A stretch of 64,000 nucleotides of DNA, from positions 10,650,192 through 10,714,191 of the forward strand of contig JADWOT020000001.1 of the NCBI GenBank assembly GCA_036345935.2, in the 5' to 3' direction. Shown here piece by piece: positions 35,599 to 46,975 of the stretch (within the stretch, counting starts at the first letter, position 1; each line of letters starts with the position of its first letter). A program made the position numbers and the translations under genes. This DNA comes from Taenia hydatigena (taxonomy: Eukaryota; Platyhelminthes; Cestoda; Cyclophyllidea; Taeniidae). The notes under the pieces were generated by a model, which did not search any database, had not been told where the DNA came from, and worked only from the letters and a program-made list of their open reading frames with translations.

Positions 35599-38002
35599 GT
35601 CGCCTTCAATTAATTTTATTTGACTTATTTTGCATGTCGAAAATGCCTTTTCAGGAAAGTCATTAAGGTCATTGCCTTTTCTATACTAGAATAAAAAGGC
35701 ATCAGATGCAAATTTTTACATATGTCTAAATGACCCAAATCATTTTTCTTCAAATTTAACATGCATAAATTTCACGCAATTTCTGCTGGGAGCATGGAAT
35801 TAATTGCAGCTATTATTTGAATTCGATGCCTAGTGCTTTAAAGAAGAATAAGTTAAATCACTTTGGCTAGTGACATTGACAGCCGCATTGCATTGTTTCG
35901 CCAGTGCAGTGGCGCCTTCGTTGGTTTTAGTCAATGCAGAAATTTTGTCCAATAAGGTTCTGATTGTTGATAAACGGAGAATCCGGATTGACACTGCGTC
36001 CCCTTTGGTGACATAGAATAGAATCAACAGGAATGCATTTGTCCTAATTGGTCATTGTCTGAGAAGCTAGAAGTTTTTGCCAAATATATCAAATGCGAGT
36101 ATTACTTCTGCCATTATCCCGTACATTGCTCAGGTAAGAATGAATTGCACTTCATGTAACTTTTCCATGCATTTTGTGTCCTGATGGCTTTAATGTACGC
36201 ATTTAAGTTATCGATTCGCTATGGTTATTTGTCTCCAAGTCTTTTCATAACGCGTTATATCACTCATATCCTATTCACTGCTTTCTACATCGCCGGCTAA
36301 AACTTCAGTCTGCGGTTTTGTGTTGGCTATTTCCTAAATGCACAAAGCGAGACCTCAGTCATCACTTATCCGTAGGTTCGGTTTCTACGTGAGTTGATGC
36401 TTGAGGTTGATCCGAAGAAAAGGAATGACTTCTTGTTGTTGTGGAGCTGTTTGCTTTGGGGGTTGTAGCGGACTTTCCTGCATTACATTGAAGTCATCCG
36501 CCTTTCCACGCGCAACTTGATTTGAGTGAGACTGAATGAGACTTTCATCGTGCGAGTAGTAGGTAACACTCACAACTACGTTTGGGAGGTTGTAGACAAA
36601 TCGACAGATGTTTGTCAATAAAAGAGCATGTCTCCTATGATCGATCGCTTGTAATCGCAGCCGCTTGACTTATGATGAGTGGCAGAGGATGTAAATGTTT
36701 TTTTCTACTAAAATTTTTTGTAGATGTGAAATTCATCCCATTGTATCGTCAAACCGTGTATAGTGAATTGATAAGCATGAAGTGTACTTCAACGGGCGTC
36801 AACGACACGAAATGTGCTCGAGAAGGGGAGGCATGAGTTGGAGAAGGTGGGTGAACTTCGGAGACGGAGCAGATGGGATGTGTATCGCGAGGAAGTAGCA
36901 AGAACAAAGTGGTGATCTAGTTCTTAATCTACCACAGTGTTAAATGGACTGAATCAGACCTTGCTTCTACTTGCTATTCCCATTTGTTCACAATATTCAA
37001 ATCTGTGATTTCGGAGTTCCTTATTGTGTTATGAACCGTCAGACTGCAAGTTGATGGCGCATGAAGCTGAGGCTGTCACGTGCCTATGATGCAGGTGATG
37101 GCTTGTGGGTGTGAGGGTGGATTTCTGACTAGTAGCCATTTTAGGGACTGATCACCCAAAGGAAGAGCAAATCAGCGATTCATTTGACCGGACTTTGCCG
37201 TTTTTGCAGGTGCAGGACATGGAGTTGCGTGTGCGAATGCTGAGTTGCTGCTCCCGATGTCATCGCGGTTATGAATGGTGGGCAGTCGACACGTGGAATG
37301 CCGAATGTTCGACCACTTCGACTGGATGTTTACTATGGAAAACATAAACGCGATATCATCCACTGACACATTTGTGTATTGCTGCTGTTTATTTCCTGTG
37401 CTGTATTGCTAGGTCTTTTTTGATGAGTTGAGATAGGTTCATTTTAATGTGCGGTGGTTGGCTTTTGTAGTGTGCTCATTATCTTCGCTAGGGTGTGGTG
37501 TGCCATTCGTGGATGTGGGTTCTGAGCTCACAGCGCAGATTGTGGTGGTGGTTGTAAGGGAGATGGTAATTCTTGAGTTTTGGGTGTATAAGAAGGCCGT
37601 AACGGGCGGGTTGATCATTCTTTCTGCCGAAGTACGAGAGGCAGTGGCTGGACGGAATCCACTGCACATCTGATCGCGTTGGATTTCGAAAAAACGATGC
37701 CGAGGGGCTGGCAGTCAAGGAGAGCTGTTCCAAGCAATGGGCCTTTTTTCATCGCATTCAAGTTTGCTGACGCTTCAATGCCTCAAAGTTCTTACATGCC
37801 TACGCCTAGGGTGGAGTTTGGGTCACCTTTATCCAAAGCAGAAAGCGACATCTCACAACCCAATAAGTGTTGGGCCCTTTCTCTACTGGTTGTTTAATTC
37901 AAACTTGTCATTTTAAGTTTAAGCCGGTTGAACGAGTTGCATGAGGTAGAAATGAGCAGAGTTGTAGAGCGTGGAACACATCCAGCAACTACGCAGGGTA
38001 AT
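35599..38002 (+). repeat. Left arm of a ~2.4 kb inverted duplication around histone genes
   Basis: Read on the minus strand, this segment matches 42092-44485 on the plus strand across nearly its whole length. The outer end is a shared GAAGGCGAC word (35599-35607 here, 44477-44485 in the other arm). The inner end fades near the TAGTTGCTG-like word at about 37980-38002. Identity is patchy: about 85-90% in most parts but near-perfect over 37196-37530 and over a ~130 bp block around 36790-36910. A 77-codon minus-strand frame (36385-36618) is kept at the same length in the other arm. The arm class is unknown; no transposase or reverse transcriptase was seen. Confidence 0.85.
37210..37347 (+). CDS. 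Candidate Cys-rich terminal exon, left-arm copy
   Basis: A 46-codon open segment follows an acceptor-like TTTTTGCAG and ends in TAA. The translation has a cluster of Cys (LSCCSRCHRGYEWW, then AECSTTSTGC), and the peptide is identical in the inverted copy at 42757-42894. The reverse strand is also open here, so coding direction is uncertain. There is no upstream exon that I can identify and no family resemblance. Confidence 0.25.
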   Translation: MQDMELRVRMLSCCSRCHRGYEWWAVDTWNAECSTTSTGCLLWKT

Positions 38003-38941
38003 GGCTTGCGAAGCAGCCCCATTCAGTGGTGGAAGTTACATCGTCCGCAAAGACGTTGGCCTCCCAATACATCAAAGGTCTTTTCACGAACTTGCTTCAC
38101 ATAAAGTGGGTTTAGTACAGCATTGCTTAGAACAGCATGTTCACAACACAATCAATGTCGCTTTACTATCCCACTGGTTAAGTCAATTCAGACCCGTCAT
38201 TTCGAGGTTCAACCAGGCGAAGTAGGTGGTGTAAGCAACTGAGATGTGCAGCATGACAAATCAACCAACTGCATTGTGACAGCCTTATAAGTGCCTGCGT
38301 TGGTGACAATAGCGCACAATTTCCTCTAATACAATCGGATAGCAATCCATTGGAAAGGGCAGCGCAGACAATGATCAGATGCCCGACTGGATTACGAGCA
38401 TTAGGAGACAATCGAGTAGTATTCGACAAAAGATTTGCTATAAGCACCAAACTCGAGACCAACCCTTGACGTTGCCACTACATCATCCCTTCAACCCATC
38501 CCACCAACAACCACGTACCACCTACTTTCTACTAGTTCTCACTCCCAACTCCAACCACCCTTCCATCGCGTCAGCTTCCAACGTCACGCCATTTTCTCAC
38601 TACCGATACCGAACATGCTTAATCAACCCATCTACGCTTTACTCTTAAACAACCAAACTCAACAACACAGTAACCAACACATTTAACCACTTCACGTCCG
38701 CTCCCGCCAACTTCTCACCAATGACTCTCCCATCCCTTCGCTTGCACGGACACATCCACTGCGCCGAAATTCCACACCTAACCTCTCCTCTCTCAATGCC
38801 CCAACCCGAAGAGTAAGGTACACCATTTCCCAAAGACTCGTTCACACACACAAAAACACATTCAAAGGTGACTGCAAAAGCACCAATCGTTCGACCATCC
38901 CTCAGTAGCCTAAGCGGAAAACAAACAATCGCCTTTCCAGT
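38003..38941. other. Spacer between left arm and H2A stem-loop
   Basis: No recognised gene. The stretch 38460-38700 is C/A-rich on the plus strand. A 108-codon minus-strand frame (38645-38971) overlaps the histone 3' stem-loop and is taken as chance. The plus word GCCTTTCC at 38931-38938 reads on the minus strand as a purine-rich GGAAAGGC, four bases after the H2A stem-loop, and could be a U7-binding histone downstream element. Confidence 0.4.
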
Positions 38942-38957
38942 GGCCCTCACAAGGGCC
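38942..38957 (-). terminator. Histone mRNA 3' stem-loop of H2A
   Basis: On the minus strand the sequence is GGCCCTTGTGAGGGCC: a perfect 6-bp stem with a 4-nt loop, 68 nt after the H2A stop. This is the architecture of the stem-loop bound by SLBP in replication-dependent histone mRNAs, which direct cleavage without polyadenylation. The usual metazoan stem is GGYYCT with a T-rich loop; here the loop is TGTG. Confidence 0.85.
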
Positions 38958-39025
38958 GTTGTCACGTTCATGGTTGCAGCAGACTCATCAAGTCAGTCCA
39001 GCGGTCAGTAAAGCACTCGGTCGAC

Positions 39026-39475
<450 letters not shown>

Positions 39476-39499
39476 TCACATGCCGCACTGCTCCCGCCC

Positions 39500-39607
39500 T
39501 ATAAGCCACATTTATCACACTGAGGCACACTTCTCATTGGTCACAGAGCAGTCTAACCAATTTGCACATCTCATTGGTTTGCCAACGCCAACGCCCTCTG
39601 CCATTGG
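39500..39607 (-). promoter_or_regulatory. H2A promoter: TATA-like box and three CCAAT boxes
   Basis: Reading on the minus strand, CCAAT boxes lie at 39603-39607, 39573-39577 and 39536-39540, followed by a TATA-like CTTATA at 39500-39505, about 90 nt before the ATG. Clustered CCAAT elements with 30-37 bp spacing upstream of a TATA motif are typical of cell-cycle-regulated histone genes. Confidence 0.65.
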
Positions 39608-40645
39608 TTGTTTACTAATTATCCTGCTGCAATGAACAGATTACTGCGCCTCGCCTGACTGGATTGTGTGCGAGAGAAGCCATGTATTTTCATTTAACTC
39701 CCACCTCAGATGACCTACGTTTTATCGATATCGCATGCACTGCAACATCATACACCCATACACCCTAAATCGTTCTAGTCAGCTATGCCAGAAAAGGACA
39801 GAGTAGATAACGCAATGGACAGATAGCTTTCGTACATACCTAATTTACATTCATGCTGCATTCCTGACATGTGCGGTTAGGTTTCCTCCAATTTCCTTCT
39901 TTATTCTTTTTCTACTAATTACTTACTTGATAGTGCTTCCTATTTATTTTGACAAATGCTCTTATAGCATCTACATTTACGTGTACAGGCGTGTTGGCTA
40001 AAATGACGCCTAACCCAAAATTAACAACTCTCGTAAAGTTGGTGCACGCAAAGGCTGAAAATGCCACAAGCTACCAACTGTTTAATATTGCGAGCATTGC
40101 ACGAAGTATCAAGAATAGCCGTTCATTGTGGACAACTGCTTCTCAAACGCTTCCCCATGTAATAGGTGGAGGCAGTGGCAAACAATTCGAATCCATCCTA
40201 ATTTAACAAAACGCTACCAACCACGAACAATTGCGTTACCATTATTCCTGGCGAAACCACCTGACCACACCCAAATGTAGTACAATCAGTTCGCACATCC
40301 CCAACTTACTAAAGTAGAAGACAGCCCTGTCACTCACCGACAAAGTATTATCCTTCTATGACAACTCCGAGAACCACGAGCACTGAAAACACTCAATCCA
40401 GCACAAAGCTTGATTCCCTTTCTTCTTTTCATCGTTGACCTCTATAATGACCCCCACACGGGTTACTATATCCCACTCTCCTCCTTCGACTTCACCTGCC
40501 CTACACCTAGCGATGACCACCGCCCACACTGACACCAGTACCCCGAGAGCACCAAGACAATGACGACAAGGACCACACAGAATACGAGGATATAGCAGCA
40601 AAATGCATATTTTTGTCCACGACGATCAAAAATGAATGTGGTAGT
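39608..40645. other. Intergenic region between H2A and H2B
   Basis: No further histone gene is present. An 85-codon plus-strand frame (39949-40206) and minus-strand frames near 40356-40654 have no family resemblance. Confidence 0.5.
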
Positions 40646-40661
40646 GGCCCTCAACAGGGCC
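40646..40661 (-). terminator. Histone mRNA 3' stem-loop of H2B
   Basis: On the minus strand the sequence is GGCCCTGTTGAGGGCC: the same 6-bp stem as the H2A copy with loop GTTG, 105 nt after the H2B stop. The stem matches the H2A copy base for base while the flanks differ, which supports selection on the element. Confidence 0.85.
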
Positions 40662-40766
40662 GTGGGGTTCGTTCACTCACAGGGCGGGGTCAAGTGGGCT
40701 GCAGAGGAGTGAAGTAGAGTGCCACTACTCAGCAGCAGCAGCAACAGCACTCCACATCCAACCCAT

Positions 40767-41135
40767 CTACTTTGAGCCTGTGTACTTGGTCACAGCCTTC
40801 GTGCCCTCCGACACCGCGTGCTTCGCCAACTCACCAGGCAACAGCAGACGCACAGCAGTCTGAATCTCTCTGCTCGTGATTGTCGACTTCTTGTTGTAGT
40901 GCGCCAACCGACTCGACTCAGCAGCGATTCGCTCGAAGATGTCGTTCACAAAGGAATTCATGATCGACATCGCCTTCGACGAGATACCCGTGTCCGGATG
41001 CACCTGACGCAACACTTTGTAGATGTAGATAGCATAGCTTTCCTTCCTCCGTCTCTTCTTCGCCTTATCCGTCTTCGGCACCTTCACCTTCGACGCCTTC
41101 TTTGCAGCTTTGCCCGACACCACTTTAGGAGCCAT
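40767..41135 (-). CDS. H2B: Histone H2B, canonical, intronless
   Basis: Encodes a 122-residue core histone, partner of H2A. A basic tail ([16 protein letters not shown], then [11 protein letters not shown]) precedes the histone fold with [51 protein letters not shown] and [17 protein letters not shown]. The C-terminus AVTKYTGSK contains the lysine that corresponds to the ubiquitinated K120 of vertebrate H2B. Length and motifs are those of a replication-dependent H2B, and the gene has no introns. The start is the only ATG fitting the family. It has its own 3' stem-loop and a TATA-like box upstream. It points the same way as H2A, unlike the divergent H2A-H2B pairs of many animals. Confidence 0.97.
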   Translation of the reverse strand: MAPKVVSGKAAKKASKVKVPKTDKAKKRRRKESYAIYIYKVLRQVHPDTGISSKAMSIMNSFVNDIFERIAAESSRLAHYNKKSTITSREIQTAVRLLLPGELAKHAVSEGTKAVTKYTGSK

Positions 41136-41206
41136 GACGACCTTCTCTTGCCCTAATTGTCAGTGAAACGAAACAATTCACGTCGGAAATGCCACCATCA
41201 AGGGTA

Positions 41207-41313
41207 CTTATAGACAAATCTCCACCACTATCACTGGCAAAATTCGAATTATCAATGGCTCAGACAACAGCCAATGATAATAAAGAAAACAGCACAGGGC
41301 ACATTCTAATTGG
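41207..41313 (-). promoter_or_regulatory. H2B promoter: TATA-like and CCAAT motifs
   Basis: On the minus strand a CCAAT box lies at 41309-41313 and a TATAAG motif at 41207-41212, about 72 nt before the ATG. Further CCAAT words occur nearby on the other strand (for example around 41271). Confidence 0.6.
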
Positions 41314-42091
41314 ACGACGATGAAAGGCAAATGATGTGACGACGAACTGCAGTAGTTCTTTATGTGCATAGATGTCAGTCTTCCATGAGCCAATCAATTC
41401 CTAACATTCAGTGCACTCAAACACAAAAATTTACAATTCCTGTTTAACTAAAATATATATAAACCCCTTTAGCAAATTGATTTTTATAAAAAAAAGTTAA
41501 AAAATTAGCAAACACTTCCATGTTTGCAGATAGATGTATTGGTAAACAAAATACAATGCATAGTCCCAGAGATAATATGTTCTTAAAAATCCCCACATTA
41601 AAGTTGATAAGAACAAATGTTGCAAAACGTAAAAATCAATAGTATTAACGAGATAACCTCAGCAAACTTGGAGGCTACTAGAGGGGTTTTACGCTTCACA
41701 CCCATTCCCTATTACTACCCCATTTATGTAAGAAGATCGCATGTTATTAGGTGTCTTGATTGTAGAAGCTGAAACAGTTGGTGGGTGTTGCATTAATAGA
41801 GGGCTGACCGACTTCAACAGGAGCAGACTCGAATTCTTGAGACGCCTCCCGAATTCGTGTGGCAGTTAATGACCCAATGCACTACAGATATTGGACCATG
41901 AACCACCGGATAGGTCAACATGGGTGAACAGGCACAATGGATAGACTAATGACTTGTACCCTTGAGATAGGCGACTAAGTAAGGAAGCGCTGAAGATAAC
42001 TACGAAAATATTGGATATCAGGTTCAGCACAGGCAGCAGGAAGATTAACCAGATGTTCACAATGAGCGGCTGTTCATGACACTATAACATC
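41314..42091. other. Spacer between H2B promoter and right arm
   Basis: A/T-rich, with a run of A and ATAT words near 41450-41510. No recognised gene. Confidence 0.45.
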
Positions 42092-44485
42092 ATCACCATC
42101 ACCCTTTGTGTAGTTGCTGATTGTGTTCCACGCTATACAACTCTGCTTATTTCTACCTAATGCAACTCGTTCAACCAGGCTTACACTTAAAGTGATAAGT
42201 TTGAATTAGAAAACCAGTTGAGAAAGGACCCAACACTTATTGGGTTGTGAGAGACCGCTTTCTGCTTTGGATAAAGGTGACCCAGACCCTACCCTGGGTG
42301 TACACATGAAGGACGTTCGAGGCACTGTAATATCGGCAAGCTTGAATGCGATGAAAAAAAGACCCACCACCTGGAACAACTCTTCCTGACTACCAGCCCC
42401 TCAGCATCGTTATTTCGGAATCCAACGCGACCAGATATGCAATGGATTCCGTCCAGCCACTGCCCCTCATACTTCGGCAGAAAGAATGACCAACCCGCCC
42501 AATACGGCCGCCTTATACACCCACAACTCAATAATAACCATCTCCCTTACAACTACCACCACATTCTACGCTGTGAGCTCAGCATCCACATCCACGAATG
42601 GCACACCACACACTAGCGAAGATAATGAGCACACTACAAAAGCCAACCACCGCACATTCAAATGAACCTATCTCAACTCATCAAAAAAGACCTAGCAATA
42701 CAGCACAGGAAATAAACAGCAGCAATACACAAATGTGTCAGTGGATGATATCGCGTTTATGTTTTCCATAGTAAACATCCAGTCGAAGTGGTCGAACATT
42801 CGGCATTCCACGTGTCGACTGCCCACCATTCATAACCGCGATGACATCGGGAGCAGCAACTCAGCATTCGCACACGCAACTCCATGTCCTGCACCTGCAA
42901 AAACGGCAAAGTCCGGTCAAATGAATCGCTGATTTGCCCTTCCTTTGGGTAATCAGTCCCCAAAATGACTACTAGTCAGAAATCCATCACCTGCATCATG
43001 GGCACGTGACAGCCTCAGCTTCATGCGCCATCAACTTGCAGTCAGACGGTTCATAAAACACTAACGAACTCCGGAATCACAGACTTGAATATTGTGAAAA
43101 AATTAAAATAGCAAGCAGAAGCAAGGTCTGAATCGATCCATTTAACACTGTTGTAGATTGAGAACTAGCTTACCCAATTTGTTCTTGCTACTTCCTCGCG
43201 ATACACATCCCATCTGCTCCGTCTCCGAAGTTCACCCACCTTCTCCAACTCATGCCTCCCCTTCTCGAGCACATTTCGTGTCGTTGACGCCCGTTAAAGT
43301 ACACTTCATGCTTATCAATTCACTATGCAAAGTTTGGCGATGCAATGGAACAAATTCCACATCTAAAAAATTCAGTATAAAAACATTTACATCCTCTGCC
43401 ACCCATTATAAGTCAAGCGGTCGTGATTACAAGCGATCAATCATAGAAGAAATGCTCCTTTATTGACAAGCATCTGCCGATTTGTCTCCAACGTCCCAAA
43501 CGTAGGTGTGAGTGTTACCTACAACTCACACGATGAAAGTCTCATTCATTCTCATTCAAATCAAGGTGCGACTGGAAAGACGGATGGCTTCATTGTAATG
43601 CAGGAAAGTCCGATACAACCCCCAAAGCAAACAGCTCCACAACAACAAGAAGCCATTCCTTTTCTTCGGATCAACCTCAAACATCAACTCACGTAGAAAC
43701 CGAACCTACGGGTAAGGGATGGCTGAAGCCTCGCTTTGTGTATTTAGGAAATGGTCAACATAAAACCGCAGACTGAAGTTGCAACCGGCGATGTAGAAAC
43801 CAGTGAATAGAATAAGAATGATACCACGCATTATGAAAAGACTTGGACATAAATAGCCATAGCGCATTGACACCTTAAGTACGTACATTCAAGCCATCAG
43901 GACACAAAATGCATGGAATAGTTGCATGAAGTGCAATTCGTTCTTACCTGAGCAACGTGCGGGGCAATGGAGGAAGTAATATTCCTATTTGTTATTGTTC
44001 GGCAAAAACTCCTAGCTTCCCAGATAATGATCAATTAGGACGAATAAATTCCTGTTTATTCGATTCTATGTCACCAAATTGAACGCAGTGTCAGTCCGGA
44101 TTCTCCATTTATCAACGGGCAGAACCTCATTGGACAAAATCCCTGCATTGACTAAAACCAACGAAGGCGCCACTGCACCGGCGAAATAATACAATGCAGC
44201 TGTCAATGTCATTAGCAAAAATGGTTCAACCTATTTTTCTTTAAAGTATTAGGCATCGCAAACGAATAGTAGCCGCAACTGATTTCATACTTCCAGAAAA
44301 AATTACGCGAACCTTATGCATTTACAAATTGACGCAAAATAACTTCGAATAAGTTAGACAAAAGTAAAAATTTGCATTTGACTTCCTTTTATTCGAACAT
44401 AGTAAAAGCAACTATTTTACTACTCTCCCTAATGAAGACACTTTTGGCTTGCAAAATAAGTCAAATCAAATTATTTGAAGGCGAC
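42092..44485 (-). repeat. Right arm of the inverted duplication around histone genes
   Basis: Inverted counterpart of 35599-38002. It contains the counterpart of the near-identical block at about 42570-42910 and a second conserved block near 43175-43310. The 77-codon frame is here at 43463-43696 (plus), with roughly 80% identical residues and the same stop. The outer end (GAAGGCGAC) stops about 10 bp before an LTR. Confidence 0.85.
42757..42894 (-). CDS. Candidate Cys-rich terminal exon, right-arm copy
   Basis: Inverted duplicate of 37210-37347: same TTTTTGCAG acceptor, same 45-residue Cys-rich peptide and same TAA. The peptide identity may reflect gene conversion or recent copying of this block rather than selection. 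Confidence 0.25.
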   Translation of the reverse strand: MQDMELRVRMLSCCSRCHRGYEWWAVDTWNAECSTTSTGCLLWKT

Positions 44486-44494
44486 GTTTAAAAT

Positions 44495-44812
44495 TGTAGA
44501 GGGTTCCTCCTCTCCCTTCTTATCACCCTTGTTATTAGAAGTCTGAACACGCCTTGACATGTTTATCATGGAAGAGAGAGAGGGTACAGTGGGACCTTGT
44601 AAAAGAGTTCAGGATGGGGATAAGTCACGCCCCTGAGAGTCACCACGCCACTCCGCTACCAGGTTCCAAATTGTTCTCCCGACTCTGGCCTACAAAGCGC
44701 ATTTGAAGAATATAAGTATTGCACGGACCCCCGTATTTTGAGCGCCGTCTTCGGTACTACTCTCATTGATTCACTTTAATTATACCATCGGGTGGTTTTC
44801 TTTCTTCTACAA
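44495..44812 (-). repeat. Candidate 3' LTR, 318 bp
   Basis: Delimited by TGTAGA and TCTACA, a perfect 6-bp inverted repeat with the TG...CA ends expected of an LTR (AATT flanks extend it to 9 bp). It lies directly after the integrase remnant at the 3' end of the element. No second copy is present in the window to confirm the ends. Confidence 0.6.
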
Positions 44813-44922
44813 TTACATAGGCTTCGTCCTCGTTTTCCGACCGGCGGAGCACCTCTGTAAGGTCAGATCCTATTGTGATGGCCGGTTTTTGGCTGGATAC
44901 GGAGTTCTCCATTCCGGACAAG

Positions 44923-45932
44923 TTAGTTCGTGGGGGAGAGAACTTTTACTACGCGGAAGGGGTCTTTACGCCAAGGGTGGTAAAATTTGCGATGTGTCCC
45001 AGGTGGGGGAATCGGCCGATATATTTGGACGAGATCGCCTTCGTGGTAGACGGTGCTTGTCGTAGCATTTCTTTTGTCTGGTGTGAGACCTTTGCAGGTT
45101 TCGACGAGCAAGATTAAACGTCTTTTTTATCCCTTCTTTGAGGCGTAGTACGTACCTTGGGGCCTTGTCAGTAGCCACTTCCTTACCGGGTAGGAATACA
45201 TTGAAGGGAACTCTCATTTTGCAGCCTGTGAGCATCTTGGACGGAGCGACACCAGTTGATGTATGGACCGTAGCCCTATGGATAGTAGTCCTATTAGGGT
45301 CTGGTTAGTTCTTTTACTTGTCCATTGCCTTGAGAGTGTCCAGGTGTCGTGCGCGTCTTTGCGATTCCAAGGGACCTGCATAGTTCAGCGAAGAGTCGGC
45401 TTTCGATTCAGGCACTCCGTGTTGACAGATCCAACGATTGAAAAAGGTTGACGCGACCGTCTCTGCGTCTTGCGACTTCATGGGTTCTGCTTCGGCCACA
45501 TTCGCGAAGTAGTCGATCATAACTGGGATATATTGGTCTCTCCTCTTGGTCAGTGGTAGAGGATCCATGATGTCTATACCCTCTCGCTCGCCCGGAAATC
45601 CTGGAGGCATAGGCGGCAGGGGTGCAGCTTCTGTGGAATGAGGGTTCTTGAGGCTGCTGCAAGTAATGCAGGTTCGCCAGAAGTCATGCACGTTTGGGGA
45701 GAGAGAGAGAGAGCCACCACTATCGCTTCGTCGAGGCCTCCATCATCTTTTTCTCGCCTATATGGCTCAATTGTTCGTGCGACTCTTGAAGGGCTGTTTG
45801 TATCAGGGAACCTGGAACAACCACACGCTTGGGAGACGTGGCGTCTTCTCGGTAACACAAGACCTCATCTTCCAGGGCGAGTTGGGACCATTGTTGCCAC
45901 ATCTGCCTGGCCGCCTTGCTGGACGATTTCAT
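44923..45932 (-). pseudogene. Ty3/gypsy integrase remnant
   Basis: Four pieces lie in order on the minus strand. 45932-45720 carries the linker and the N-terminal zinc-binding region (VVPGSLIQTALQESHEQLSH). 45691-45314 has Cys-x2-Cys (CITC) and the core segment (IDIMDPLPL, VMIDYFANV, ICQHGVPES). 45235-44966 has MLTGCKMRVPFNV and RQKKCYDKH. 45111-44923 has GDLVQIYRPIPPPGT and the FRVVKVLSP module. The pieces are in different frames. The core loses its frame after GVPES, and a GNGQV-like segment near 45310 is joined almost directly to the block before MLTG, which implies an internal deletion of roughly 100 bp or more. The gene is not functional. Confidence 0.85.
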
Positions 45933-46094
45933 CTCTTCCGCAGGATGCCAGAAACCTGTCGTATACCAGGGACGTGCCGAGATCTGTACTCTGTGTGTTT
46001 CTCCACTGATGTTTAGTCGGCTCGCTTAAACATAGTGTGCCTACTATACCGTTATGCCTTTCCACTGAGAGAGGTCTGTGGGGCAATGCATCCG

Positions 46095-46960
46095 CGCTGC
46101 TATGCTAGTTGCCTTTTCTGTACTGCACAGTCTCGCCATCAGGTAGTGCTTGAAGTGTCGCACCATTGTGTAGATGGCGAAAAGTTCACGTTCTGTTGCA
46201 CTCTTCTGTCTCATTTTTTGTTTAGTCTGGCACTGGCGTTGGCGATGACGTGTTCTCTGCCTTCTTTGTCTCCTTGCGAAAGTACACCACTCACGGCCGC
46301 GTCACTGGCGTCCGTGTCTAGTACAAAGGGAGGTGCGTCGGTCTCAAAATTTGGTAAAGCCAAAATTGGAGCGGAGCAGAGCATTCGCTTTAGTTCTTTG
46401 AAGGTTTCGTCATGTTTGTCCTCCCACTTGAGATTCTTTTTCGTCTGCTTCTCGGTTAGCTTGTGTAAGGGACTAGCGATCTTGGCAAAGCCTTTGGCGA
46501 AACGCCTATAATAGTTTGCCAAGCCGAATAAGCTGCGGAGTTTCGTCTGATTAGTTGGTATTGGCCAGGTTCTCACTTGTTTTGTGCGATCTTCAGTGAC
46601 TGCCATCCCATCTGACGAGACTGTGTGCCCCGAAAATGTGACTGAACGACGAAGAAAATGACACTTCTTTGGTATCAAGGTCAAACCTGCATCCTGTAGA
46701 CGGTCCAGGACTAGTTTGAGATTGGCGTTATGCTCGCCAATGTCTCTACCGAAAACAAGGACATCATCGAGGCAGATTATGCAGTGTTTTGGAAAAAAAC
46801 TCAATCAGTGCTGTCTGCATCAGGCGTTGGAAAGTGGCTGCGGCGTTACAGAGTCCAAACGGCATTGTCTGGAATTCATAAAGCTCGTTGGGCACTATGA
46901 AAGCCGTCTTCTCTCTATCTTTTTTGCGCCACATATCCGTTTAGCTGCGCGCGAATCAGC
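46095..46960 (-). pseudogene. Ty3/gypsy reverse transcriptase and RNase H remnant
   Basis: The main open part (46804-46211) starts at the catalytic block, where the usual YxDD reads CLDDVLVFG. It continues through GHTVSSDG and LFGLANYYRRF into RNase H (FVLDTDASDAAVSGVL). Upstream, 46930-46805 carries the preceding blocks ([23 protein letters not shown]) in another frame; the shift falls in a run of seven T. Downstream, the SATERELFAIYTMVRHF block (about 46205-46130) is shifted again at a run of A. After this block the RNase H is cut short before the integrase linker. Confidence 0.88.
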
Positions 46961-46975
46961 AGACTCAAATGTTTG

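Larger units (their letters stand above)
44495..46975 (-). mobile_element. Ty3/gypsy LTR retrotransposon, 5'-truncated and broken
   Basis: Read on the minus strand, the order is reverse transcriptase, RNase H, integrase zinc region, integrase core, integrase C-terminal module, LTR. This RT-RH-INT order and the integrase C-terminus (RQKKCYDKH, PPGTHRKFYHPWR) mark it as Ty3/gypsy. Homology fades at about 46975, in the first reverse transcriptase blocks; gag, protease and a 5' LTR were not found. Several frameshifts and deletions make it inactive. Confidence 0.88.

Noticed and set aside
38645..38971. 108-codon minus-strand frame after H2A
   Set aside because: It overlaps the H2A 3' stem-loop and processing site and has no family resemblance.
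40130..40210. Possible tRNA B-box (ATTCGAATCC)
   Set aside because: No matching A-box or cloverleaf stems could be built around it. No other tRNA-like promoter pair was noticed in the window.
45699..45713. Short GA dinucleotide run
   Set aside because: Too short to matter; it lies inside the integrase remnant.
45638..46511. Plus-strand frames over the retroelement
   Set aside because: They are antisense to recognisable integrase and RNase H sequence.
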